The translations under genes and the position numbers were made by a program. The notes under the pieces are model-generated. The model ran no database searches, was not told the DNA's origin, and was given only the letters and a program-made list of their open reading frames with translations. This document shows, in pieces, positions 1 through 6,785 of a stretch of DNA of 10,625 nucleotides; the first letter of the stretch is position 1; each line of letters begins with the position of its first letter. Source of the DNA: CAZIOH01 sp964540815 (GTDB lineage: Bacteria; Myxococcota_A; Polyangia; Fen-1088); the NCBI GenBank assembly GCA_964540815.1, contig CAZIOH010000144.1, positions 1 to 10,625 on the forward strand, written 5' to 3'.

Positions 1-335
1 CCGTCGCGGCGCAGGGATCAGGCGCCTGATCGTCGGCCGTGCGATCGAGAAAGGAAGGGCCGGCGTCGTCGAGCCCCACCACCGACCAGCCGGACAGCTT
101 CGCGTGCCTGTCGCGGACCTCATCCACACCCAGGCCGAGGTGCGAAGCGAGCTCGCCCTCGGTCGGCGTGCGTCCGATCTGGTTCGCGAGCTGGGCGGAG
201 GCGTCGCGAAGCTCGGAGCAGAGCCGGCGCATGCCGCGTGACAGAGAATCCCGCGGAGCGCACGTCGTCGAGAATCCCGCTGCGAATGCGAATCTCCGCG
301 AAGGCCTCGAACCTCGAGTTGCGGCTCGGATCGAA
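1..335 (-). pseudogene. Sigma-70 family (FliA/WhiG-like sigma-28) fragment, frameshifted, runs off the left edge
   Basis: Read on the minus strand, this begins at 335 with FDPSR, followed by FEAFAEIRIRSGILDDVRSA. That is the region 2.3-2.4 signature of FliA/WhiG-type sigma factors, which bind the -10 element. The reading frame is lost near 240-256. It resumes in another frame with DSLSRGMRRLCSELRDASAQ and then GRTPTEGELASHLGL, a typical sigma region 3, and stays open to base 1. Region 4 would lie outside the window. The break looks like a small deletion, because a few residues of the usual linker (family pattern roughly D-[WF]-x-P-R-S) are missing. The N-terminal part (regions 1.2-2.2) is absent and the fragment abuts an IS3 transposase piece, so the gene cannot work as it stands. 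The family call rests on motif memory without a search. Fragment status is clear, but the exact sigma subgroup is less sure. Confidence 0.72.
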
Positions 336-516
336 CCAGGTCAGGTGCTGGCCGCGCATTCGCGTCTCGCACCGTCGTCCGGAATTTCCGTCGGCGACTG
401 ACGCCTTCGAGATGGGCAATCTCAGCACGCATCAACCGCCACACGCGTTTGCGGCCGTCGTGGTGACCCTGGGCGGCCAGCTCCGCGTGCATGCGTGGAA
501 CGCTGTAGGTGCCGAC
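334..516 (-). pseudogene. IS3-family transposase (OrfB) fragment
   Basis: On the minus strand from about 513 one frame reads GTYSVPRMHAELAAQG, then GRKRVWRLMR, GVSRRR and RDANARPAPDLV. This matches the HTH_21 segment of IS3-family OrfB, just before the DDE integrase core. About 60 codons survive. The DDE catalytic domain and OrfA are missing, and I saw no terminal inverted repeats. At 334-345 the frame passes straight into the sigma-factor fragment, which is read in a different frame. The right boundary is fuzzy, somewhere between 513 and 540. This is a remnant of an old insertion and is not mobile. Confidence 0.7.
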
Positions 517-539
517 CAGTGTGCCCGCAGTGGAAATTG

Positions 540-736
540 TCTGACGGGTCCTTGTATTCCCGGGCTAGACGGGCAAATATTCGTGTCAGGCTTCGGCCGA
601 ATGGGGGCGAAAGTAGACGTAATTTCCTATCGGCGCCCTCAAACGGCCGACTTCGGCCGTGCTGTTCGGGGCCCGGAGAGGGGAACGCCTAGGCTAAAAT
701 TCCGATGCTCACCGGAATCTTGGGGGGCAAATCTAG
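540..736 (+). promoter_or_regulatory. Upstream region of the response-regulator gene
   Basis: No gene is seen here. A weak sigma-70-like pair is possible: TTGTAT at 552-557 and AAATAT at 575-580 with a 17-base spacer. A second -10-like TAAAAT lies at 695-700 without a clear -35. The stretch also holds a 7-bp palindromic stem (ACGGCCG, loop ACTT, CGGCCGT) at 643-660. Its right arm repeats CTTCGGCCG, which is also found at 591-599. The base composition is already lower in GC than the flanking broken genes. Promoter placement is a guess. Confidence 0.3.
699..718. promoter_or_regulatory. Inverted repeat, possible operator
   Basis: ATTCCG and CGGAAT form a perfect 6-bp inverted repeat separated by 8 bases. 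It lies between the -10-like TAAAAT (695-700, two bases overlapping) and the G-rich ribosome-binding stretch at 722-727, directly before the regulator start at 737. Dyads of this spacing suit a dimeric helix-turn-helix protein such as the Fis-type domain of the downstream product, so autoregulation is possible. The same site was not found before the 1487 gene. Confidence 0.35.
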
Positions 737-1360
737 ATGAAGTCGCGGAACACGGGATCTCAGGAGAGTGCGCCTTCTTTGGGTCGGCAGTCGGCCTTGG
801 CTACTCCTCCGGAGAATTGCTCGACGTCGGTGTTCATCATCGATGAGTGCGAACCATTTGCCATCGGACTGGAGGGAGAACTCCGTGCCTTGGGAATGCC
901 TGCCCGGACGGCCCAAAGTTTCCGGGCGGCGACGGCGTTGTTGAGCTCGACAGGACCGCCGTCTTGCATCGTCTCCGAGTTAAGGGTGAACGGAAAGTAC
1001 GTGGTCGATTTCATGAAAGACGTGACCACCATAGTTCCTGCGAATTGTTTTGTGATCGCGACTGCCTACCCATCAATCGCGACCGCAGTCCTTCTCACTC
1101 GCATGGGGGTCGCTAGCTATCTAACCAAGCCGATTTCCGCCATCGCATTGCTTGCGATCCTGGGTGAACAGCTCCCTACCGTTGTGTCGTCATTGGGCGC
1201 ATCCGAGGCGATGAGTTGGCCGACCCTCGATCGGACAATCTGGGAATACATTTCGCATGTGCATACAGCTGCAGGCTCGATCTCAGAGGCAGCACGACGG
1301 CTCGGCGTCGATCGACGGTCATTGCGCCGAATGCTGGCTAAACATCCTCCCTCCCGTTGA
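737..1360 (+). CDS. ActR/PrrA-type response regulator (receiver plus Fis-type HTH) with Glu at the phospho-site
   Basis: This 207-residue protein has a receiver domain at about residues 31-145 and a C-terminal Fis-type helix-turn-helix at about 165-203 (ISEAARRLGVDRRSLRRML). That is the layout of the ActR/PrrA/RegA regulators, which bind DNA as dimers. The acidic pocket is D36/E37. The conserved Thr (T109, in ATAYPSIATAV) and Lys (K131, in TKP) are present. At the end of strand beta-3 the family has VVDLRL, whereas this protein has VSELRV, so Glu81 replaces the phosphorylated Asp. Glu can mimic phospho-Asp, so a permanently active or phosphorylation-independent regulator is likely, but this is inference. 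A 30-residue polar N-terminal extension precedes the receiver. The ATG at 737 follows a G-rich stretch at 722-727. The gene heads a co-directional run with the two exported-protein genes downstream. No intact partner kinase is present in the window. Confidence 0.85.
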   Translation: MKSRNTGSQESAPSLGRQSALATPPENCSTSVFIIDECEPFAIGLEGELRALGMPARTAQSFRAATALLSSTGPPSCIVSELRVNGKYVVDFMKDVTTIVPANCFVIATAYPSIATAVLLTRMGVASYLTKPISAIALLAILGEQLPTVVSSLGASEAMSWPTLDRTIWEYISHVHTAAGSISEAARRLGVDRRSLRRMLAKHPPSR

Positions 1361-1391
1361 AACAATGTCCTCCACCAGTCTCCTTGCGATT

Positions 1392-1438
1392 GGGCGCTGG
1401 GCGAATGGGCTGGCGTGGGACAAAATGACCCAGCGCCC
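1392..1438 (+). promoter_or_regulatory. Perfect 10-bp inverted repeat between regulator and exported-protein gene
   Basis: GGGCGCTGGG (1392-1401) and its exact reverse complement CCCAGCGCCC (1429-1438) flank a 27-base interval. In RNA this would be a very stable stem placed 32-95 bases after the regulator stop and 48 bases before the next start. No T-run follows, so it is not a standard intrinsic terminator. It could be an RNA processing or stabilising hairpin, an attenuator, or a protein-binding dyad. Confidence 0.45.
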
Positions 1439-1474
1439 CAGGTCTGCGGGTGCGCTATGGGTATCTTTCCCTTC

Positions 1475-1481
1475 AGGAGGT
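1475..1481 (+). promoter_or_regulatory. Strong ribosome binding site deciding the 1487 start
   Basis: AGGAGGT ends 5 bases before ATG 1487. This fixes the start there, although the frame is open further upstream to 1415. Confidence 0.8.
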
Positions 1482-1486
1482 CACCC

Positions 1487-2461
1487 ATGCGTCGCTCGCT
1501 CCTTTCTCTCGTTCTAGTCGCTTTTGTGCTTTGCGCCGCGCCAAAACGCGCCAAGGCGGACGGTGTTTTGAGCTCTGTTGGCGAGGTCCTAGGACAGATC
1601 TCGAACGCCTACGGATCGTTGCAGGCGGCACAGTTCGTCGCCTCACTGTTCGGAATCGGTGCCGACATCAGCGTTAGTACGGCAGTGGACGAATTGCAAT
1701 CGTACATGCAAACGTTCAGAGATCAGCAACTTGTGGCCAATGTGGCGGGGGACGTGGCTTTGTATCAGGCGATATCAATCGACTACATGAACGGACTTAC
1801 CTCTACCTTAGAGGGTATTTTTATAGCGAATTCTCTCAGAGATTTGAGCAGTCTACAGAGTGCGATTGAAAACGGGGACATGACGGACGCGTATCTGGTC
1901 GCGCCGGCATTCAACCTTCTGAGCGTGCTTTATCCTGCGGCACTCAAGGCATTCGGAATTCAAAATCCCGCCAATGCCTTTCCACAATCGTATCTCGATT
2001 CATTTCTTACTACCGCCTTTCGTCTCGACTACACGCTGGCGGGGGCATTCATGGTTTTCTACAATGGCGGCAGTGTCATGGTCTGGACACAGGGCGATAA
2101 GCAAATGTGGCCGAAATATAGTGGGTGGTTCTCTTGTGATGATTCCGGAACGCAATACCTCTGCGACACCACACTCATAGATAACGCCGATGGTGACTCT
2201 TTCCGAGATTGCAGTAGTTTCAATGAAGATTTTGCCCCGATCCAAGCGCCCGTAGCGCTTTCGGGCGGACCGAAAGACTCAGCTCGAACCTTTATCAACG
2301 GCAACAGAGATCAGTTCTTGCAGGATCCCGCAGTGCAAGTCGTGACGTCGACGATTCGCACAGTTCTGAGTCTGGGGTTGTCGCCCGAGGTCTTCGACTG
2401 GACCGGCTCCACGACCTCTTGGATCCCATTTGACCTCGGTCACGTTTTCGTAGGCCTCTAG
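1487..2461 (+). CDS. Exported protein of unknown family, 324 residues
   Basis: I do not recognise this family. The first 24 residues form a signal peptide: RR, a hydrophobic core, then AKA before D25. Cys16 lies inside the core without a proper lipobox, so signal peptidase I cleavage and a soluble periplasmic or secreted product are expected. Residues 25-190 look mostly helical and mildly hydrophobic. Residues 195-250 are richer in aromatic and acidic residues and carry the only mature cysteines (C217, C226, C242). The stretch DNADGDSFRDC (232-242) resembles a thrombospondin type-3 or EF-hand-like calcium loop, but it is a single copy. The start is set by AGGAGGT at 1475-1481. The next gene begins 12 bases after the stop, so the two are probably co-transcribed. 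The local GC is low (24 of 60 at 1801-1860), unlike the M28 gene, which suggests horizontal origin. Confidence 0.85.
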   Translation: MRRSLLSLVLVAFVLCAAPKRAKADGVLSSVGEVLGQISNAYGSLQAAQFVASLFGIGADISVSTAVDELQSYMQTFRDQQLVANVAGDVALYQAISIDYMNGLTSTLEGIFIANSLRDLSSLQSAIENGDMTDAYLVAPAFNLLSVLYPAALKAFGIQNPANAFPQSYLDSFLTTAFRLDYTLAGAFMVFYNGGSVMVWTQGDKQMWPKYSGWFSCDDSGTQYLCDTTLIDNADGDSFRDCSSFNEDFAPIQAPVALSGGPKDSARTFINGNRDQFLQDPAVQVVTSTIRTVLSLGLSPEVFDWTGSTTSWIPFDLGHVFVGL

Positions 2462-2473
2462 TAGGTTGCTGCG

Positions 2474-3268
2474 GTGCCATCGAAACCCGCCCGTTGGGTC
2501 ATTTTGGCTGCGGCACTCTTTGCCTGTCTGGTCATCGGGCTAAGGAGTGTGTCAAGGGTGCCGAGCGCTGGAGGCGCTCCTGGAGCGAAGCTCGCAGCGA
2601 AGGTGAGCGGCGCGAGAGCAACAACCCCGCATCGCAGCTCATACCGGCTGCCGCCGTCCAAATCCGCCACCTTCAGGTTCGGACGCCCAAACCCAATCAT
2701 CGAGCGGGTGCTCGTCGACAAGACGGAGGTGTGTCGGGGGGAAGAGAACTTCGTTCACGTAGACGTCAGCACAATCGACGGAACCGAGGCCGATCTCAGG
2801 ATTTGGTTGACGGGGGATAACTACCTGGGTGGCAATCTGACCGGCAGTCGAATACCCGTCCGGATGTTTGGGGCCATGAGTGTCAATTCTCCGCCTATGG
2901 TGATGGTCGCGGGATGGGGCGGCACTCACGCCGAGCAGCCACTGCCCTTCGTGAAGGTCAAGGAATGCAATGCGGACCCATATCTGGAGATCCGCGCGAT
3001 TAGGATTGATGGGCATGACCTCTACGAGTTTTCCGCGCTGATGGCGCGGCAGCCCGCCCGAGAGGTCACCTGGTCGTTTGGTGACGGCACGAGCGTGCTG
3101 AGCCACGAAGCAACGGTCCATCATGGCTACGACGGGCGGCGGCAGCTTAGTGCCTACGCAGAGTTCTTGATTGTGGCGACTGTCACCGACGGGACCGGGC
3201 GTGTGCTTCATGGATACAAGACACTGGAACTCATCAACCAAAGTTACTGGGAGCACCGGAGCGGCTAA
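2474..3268 (+). CDS. Membrane-anchored PKD-domain protein, 264 residues
   Basis: The protein begins with a short basic stretch and one hydrophobic segment (about 8-24), a signal anchor or uncleaved signal peptide, followed by an Ala/Ser/Arg-rich linker to about residue 65. A beta-rich domain (about 70-168) has two cysteines, C87 and C165, which could pair. Residues 172-255 form a PKD-like immunoglobulin fold, with the diagnostic WSFGDGT at 200-206, then HHGYD and later VTDGTGRV. PKD domains usually mediate protein or glycan contacts outside the cell. The GTG start at 2474 lies 12 bases after the preceding stop, with only a weak ribosome site (TAGG). Translational coupling to the upstream exported-protein gene is likely. 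The codon composition is intermediate (33 G/C of 60 at 2761-2820). No enzymatic motif is visible, so a structural or binding role alongside the 1487 product is the best guess. Confidence 0.82.
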   Translation: MPSKPARWVILAAALFACLVIGLRSVSRVPSAGGAPGAKLAAKVSGARATTPHRSSYRLPPSKSATFRFGRPNPIIERVLVDKTEVCRGEENFVHVDVSTIDGTEADLRIWLTGDNYLGGNLTGSRIPVRMFGAMSVNSPPMVMVAGWGGTHAEQPLPFVKVKECNADPYLEIRAIRIDGHDLYEFSALMARQPAREVTWSFGDGTSVLSHEATVHHGYDGRRQLSAYAEFLIVATVTDGTGRVLHGYKTLELINQSYWEHRSG

Positions 3269-3478
3269 GGCTAACAAGTCCGGCAAGTGCCGTTGGATTT
3301 GATCCGTACGGCGAACTGCTGATTCGCGGTCGTTCGAGCATGACCGGCAGGGTCGGATGAGTTCGGTGATGGTCGGGCCCCGGTCATCGCTCGAGCCGAG
3401 CGTAGGGAATTTAACCCAGGCCTTCCCTCTCGAGGACCCGACGAGGAGGGCTGAAAGCGCTGGAAGCGGCCTTTTGAA
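3269..3478 (+). other. Intergenic stretch
   Basis: No gene is seen. A small stem CGGC-AAGT-GCCG at 3281-3292, followed by a moderately T-rich TTGGATTTGAT, is a weak terminator candidate for the three-gene run upstream. GC rises to the level of the following genes across this stretch, so it is a plausible edge of the lower-GC module. Confidence 0.25.
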
Positions 3479-4057
3479 ATGGCCGATAATGACCACTCTG
3501 CAAACTTCCCCGCCGCCCGCCAGTGGCCGATCCCGCGCTTCGCGGGCATTCACGCGCTGCCCTGCGCCCATGGTCGATTGGCGGCCGGGCTACTCGTCGC
3601 GTCCGGGTGGTTGAACGTGACGCCCTACATCTGGCGCGCCGTCGGTGTGAACGCCTTCGCCGTGGCGGGGGGCGCGTTGCAACGCGCGGCTGCCCTGGTC
3701 AGCCTAACCAGCACGCTGGCGCTGACAACCGGGTGGATCGTGCTCCTTGCAGTCGTGGGCCACGCGCTGATCACGCTCGGCGGGAACCTCGTGGTCGTTT
3801 CGTTGTCTGCGCGTCGTGCGAATCCATTCATCGGTGAGGGTGCGATCATGGTTGGCCCTGGGCGGTGTGATGGCAGCGGTGATGTTGGGGTCGTGGCGGG
3901 CGCTGCAGCCGCCGGTTGCGCTGTCCGACGATGCGCCGGCGACGCGATTCTCCGAGGGACGGGCACGGGTGCTGGTGCGCCGCCTGGCCGAGGACATCGG
4001 GTTGCGGGTCAACGGAACACCGGCCCACGCACGGGCGGCCGAGCTGCTGGCCGGTGA
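3479..4057 (+). CDS. Possible small membrane protein; 3' third overlaps the M28 gene out of frame
   Basis: From 3479 to about 3835 this frame has strongly GC-biased third positions (roughly 83% over 3620-3815). It encodes two or three hydrophobic segments (around residues 35-45, 55-70 and 75-100), ending in LSARRANPFIGEG, so this part looks genuinely coding. Beyond about 3840 the translation becomes Gly/Arg/Ala-rich and matches a shifted reading of the M28 peptidase gene, so the end at 4057 is unlikely to be the natural C-terminus. In the next frame a TGA at 3835-3837 would give a 4-base GTGA overlap with a possible M28 start at 3834. A frameshift near the 3' end is therefore a good explanation. 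No family is recognised and the ribosome site is poor. Confidence 0.4.
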   Translation: MADNDHSANFPAARQWPIPRFAGIHALPCAHGRLAAGLLVASGWLNVTPYIWRAVGVNAFAVAGGALQRAAALVSLTSTLALTTGWIVLLAVVGHALITLGGNLVVVSLSARRANPFIGEGAIMVGPGRCDGSGDVGVVAGAAAAGCAVRRCAGDAILRGTGTGAGAPPGRGHRVAGQRNTGPRTGGRAAGR

Positions 4058-6191
4058 ATTGCGCCGCATTCCGGGCCTCGAGGTCGAGACGCAGAGTGCT
4101 TCCGGAACGCAGGTGTACCGCTCGAGCCAGTTGCCGGCGTTCGTGTATCGAACGCTCAATGTCGTGGCCCGCCTGCCCGGGCGCTCGCCTGACGCGATCT
4201 TGCTGGACGCACACTTTGACACCCTGACGGACTCCGTGGGCGCGGCCGACGATGCAGCCGGTGTCGCCGCCATCGTCGAAGCGATGCGCGTGCTGGCGGG
4301 CGAGGCGACCCACCAAAACACCATCATCGTCAACCTGAACGGGGGCGAGGAGGCGGGGCTGTTCGGGGCCGCCGCATTCCTCCAGCACCGCTGGGCCACG
4401 GACGTCCGCGCGTATCTGTATCTGGAAGCGCTGCCGGGAGGGCGCGCGGGCCTGTTCGGGGCGGGACCCGGCGCGTCTTCCCTGGGGCTGGCCAAGGCAT
4501 ATGCCCGCGTGGCGCCGGCGCCGCTCGGCAATGTCGTCGGTCAGGATCTGGTGCAGAGCGGGCTGCTGCCCCACAACGGGGATTTCACACCCTTTCATGA
4601 GGCCGGCCTACGTGGCCTGGACGTCGCGATGACCGGCGACGGTTGGGCGTATCACACAGCGTTGGACCGCCTGGCGCGACTGCAACCCGGGGGGCTGCAG
4701 CACATAGGCGACACCGCCGTGGCGGTGGTACGGGCGCTGGCCGCCGAACCGCTGCCGCCCGAACGCGCCGCGAGCGGAGGCGCCGGCACCGTCGTTTTCT
4801 ACGACCTTCTCGGGATGACGATGGTCGCCTATTCGGCGGTGACGGCGCGGGGGCTGGCACTGGCGGCGCTGGTGCTGGCCGCGGTGGCGCTGGGCCTGGC
4901 GATCCGGCGCCAGGCGATCTCGGCACGCGCGACGCTGGGCGCGCTCGCCTGGACCACCGTCGCGTTCATCGCCGGGGTGTTGGGCGCTGTGGCGGCAGGC
5001 CTTCTGTTGTCGCTGGGCCTCGGGCGCCCGCACGGTTGGTTCAGCGCTCCGGCGCTGGTGCTGCCGGCATTCGCGGCACCCGCGCTGGCAGCGACGTTCG
5101 GCGTCCAGGGGCTCTGGCGGCGCCGCGCTCTCCGAAAGACGGGCGCCCAAGGCGATACCCAGGCCTTGGTGGCGTCGGCCGGAGCGCTGGTGTTCTGGTC
5201 CCTGTGGCTGGCACTGACGGCGGTGCGCGGGGTAGGCGCCGGGTACCTGGCCTTGCACTGGGTCTGGCCAGCCGCCCTCGCGATGATCGCGGCGGTGTTA
5301 TTCCCGCGCTGGCGCGCGGTGCTGGCCCTCGCCAGCCTGATCCCGGGCGCGGTGGTGACGATCGAGCTCGGCGTGCTGTTCCTGACCTACTTTCTTCCCA
5401 TCACCGGCATCATCCCGGCACCGCGTCCCTTCGACGCACCCGTCGCCGCGCTGGTCGGGATCGTGGTGGCGGCCGTAGCCCCCCTCGCCTGCGCCTCCGT
5501 CCATCACATCGGTGGTTTCTGGCGCGCCTCGCTCGCCTGTGTGGCAGTGACCATCGTCGGGCTTGTGGCGACTGCGGTGCACGCTCCCTACACGGAACAA
5601 CGACCGAAGCGGATCCGCCTCACGCACGTCATCGAAGACTCAAATGGCTCGCAGAAGAGCGCGCTGTTGCTGGCATCGGGCGACGCGCTTCCCCTCGGAC
5701 CGGTCTTGTCGTCGGTACCGGAATTCGTACCCGCGCGTCCAGATTGGCCCTCGTACGAAACGTGGGCCCCACCCTCGTCGCATCAAGCGGAGGCACCACC
5801 CCCCAAGGTGGATCTTCCTCGGCTGGACCTGACCACCGACGCCTACGACCCAGCAACCGATCAGCGGAGACTGACCTTCCGCGTGACGGCGCCCGGCACC
5901 CAGATGCGCCTCGGCATTCCCTCGGCGCGCCTGCTCGCGTGGTCGCTGGGTGCACCGCCCGCGGCCGTCCTGGCCGTTGACGGGAAACGGTTGATTCACC
6001 TGGAGGGTCTGGACGATAGCGGCGCCGAGCTGGCGATCACCGTTCGCGGCCGTCGGGCGCTGCCGATCGAACTCCGCGCTGTCGCACGCGAGCCCCTGCC
6101 GGAGTCCTCCGTCCAAGATGTGGTCCGCCGCCTGCCACCCTGGACCACCACCACGACGACAACGTTCCGTCTGCGGCGGCTCGAACTATGA
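3816..6191 (+). CDS. Membrane-bound M28 family zinc metallopeptidase (ERMP1-like layout), 791 residues
   Basis: This is an M28 aminopeptidase or carboxypeptidase-type enzyme using two zinc ions. An N-terminal anchor (about 11-30) leads to the peptidase domain (about 45-310). All expected residues are present: H133 and D135 (AHFDT), bridging D145 (GAADDAAG), catalytic E178 with ligand E179 (GGEEAG), E204 (LEA) and H280 (YHTALD). About eight membrane helices follow (345-363, 373-401, 409-433, 450-470, 476-497, 501-527, 541-562, 570-589). A soluble C-terminal domain begins at PYTEQRPKR and runs to 791, with a run of seven Thr near the end. The architecture recalls the eukaryotic ER peptidase ERMP1/Fxna. 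The catalytic domain should face the periplasm. The GTG start at 3816 has no clear ribosome site, and GTG 3834 or ATG 3870 are alternatives. GC is very high (47 of 60 at 4441-4500). Substrates are unknown. Confidence 0.9.
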   Translation: MRIHSSVRVRSWLALGGVMAAVMLGSWRALQPPVALSDDAPATRFSEGRARVLVRRLAEDIGLRVNGTPAHARAAELLAGELRRIPGLEVETQSASGTQVYRSSQLPAFVYRTLNVVARLPGRSPDAILLDAHFDTLTDSVGAADDAAGVAAIVEAMRVLAGEATHQNTIIVNLNGGEEAGLFGAAAFLQHRWATDVRAYLYLEALPGGRAGLFGAGPGASSLGLAKAYARVAPAPLGNVVGQDLVQSGLLPHNGDFTPFHEAGLRGLDVAMTGDGWAYHTALDRLARLQPGGLQHIGDTAVAVVRALAAEPLPPERAASGGAGTVVFYDLLGMTMVAYSAVTARGLALAALVLAAVALGLAIRRQAISARATLGALAWTTVAFIAGVLGAVAAGLLLSLGLGRPHGWFSAPALVLPAFAAPALAATFGVQGLWRRRALRKTGAQGDTQALVASAGALVFWSLWLALTAVRGVGAGYLALHWVWPAALAMIAAVLFPRWRAVLALASLIPGAVVTIELGVLFLTYFLPITGIIPAPRPFDAPVAALVGIVVAAVAPLACASVHHIGGFWRASLACVAVTIVGLVATAVHAPYTEQRPKRIRLTHVIEDSNGSQKSALLLASGDALPLGPVLSSVPEFVPARPDWPSYETWAPPSSHQAEAPPPKVDLPRLDLTTDAYDPATDQRRLTFRVTAPGTQMRLGIPSARLLAWSLGAPPAAVLAVDGKRLIHLEGLDDSGAELAITVRGRRALPIELRAVAREPLPESSVQDVVRRLPPWTTTTTTTFRLRRLEL

Positions 6192-6220
6192 AGCTTCGGC
6201 GAGCAACTGCGACGAGTCCA

Positions 6221-6785
6221 TCACGCTGTAGAGGTGCTCGTCGGCGAGGTGCTCGGCAGGTCGATGATGAAGGCGCAACCGGTGCCCGGGGTGTCCTTCG
6301 CCTTGATGGTGCCGTTGTGTGTCTCGGCCGCCTGAAGAGCGATGCCAAGGCCCAGTCCGAAGCCGGTTCGATTGTCCCTGCGCTGGACCAGCGACGCGAA
6401 AAGTTCCGCCTTGCCGGGGGGAAGCCCGCCGCACCCGTCAGCAACCTCGATGGTGATCCGACCTTCCGACCGGTCTGCCTTCACCGTAACCGTTGACTGT
6501 TCGTGACTGAACTTCAGCTCGTTCTGGAGGAGGTTGGTGACGGCGGACCGCAGCAGGCGCGGGTCGGCCTCGATGGCCAGGTTCTCGGGGACGGGGGTGA
6601 CGATGTTGATGTTCTTGCCTCGAGCCTCGATCGCGGCTTCTGCCTCCAGTCCCCGCAAGTACGTCGGCAGCAGCACGGTCGCCAGGCGGGGCTCGACTCC
6701 CATCTTCAACGACCAACGTCGGCGAAGGCCATCGTCTCGACAATGCCCGTGCTCTGATTGCCGCTTCCGCGGAAGCATCCCCCAA
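6221..6785 (-). pseudogene. Histidine kinase fragment: ATPase domain only, one frameshift
   Basis: On the minus strand the last half reads as a HATPase_c domain of the type common in myxobacteria. It has an N-box (NLLQNELKF), a G1 box (VADGCGGLPPG), an F-like ELFASLVQ, a G2 box (GFGLGLGIA) and a C-terminal GTGCAFIIDLP. Upstream, MGVEPRL and LEAEAAIEARGKNI fit the linker before the ATPase domain. A further piece, STGIVETMAFADV, continues the family pattern in another frame. Restoring a single base near 6707-6713 would join the two. The His-containing dimerisation helix and any sensor are missing. Upstream of about 6785 the sequence belongs to an unrelated DUF1801 gene. The piece therefore cannot act as a kinase. 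It converges with the M28 gene, with only 29 bases between stops. Confidence 0.72.

Noticed and set aside
1415..1486. Upstream extension of the exported protein
   Set aside because: The strong AGGAGGT and the signal peptide both place the start at 1487, and the extension overlaps the inverted repeat.
3532..3546. CCCGCG-CTT-CGCGGG hairpin as a terminator
   Set aside because: No T-run, over 260 bases from the preceding stop, and it lies within a coding-like frame.
2639..3571. Minus-strand frame of 310 codons opposite the PKD gene
   Set aside because: No recognisable motif, and the plus strand carries the PKD signature WSFGDGT and an operon-like spacing.
4643..5980. Long plus-strand frame of 445 codons inside the M28 gene
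   Set aside because: Arg/Gly/Ala-rich out-of-frame translation of a GC-rich gene, with no domain and fully inside a well-supported coding sequence.
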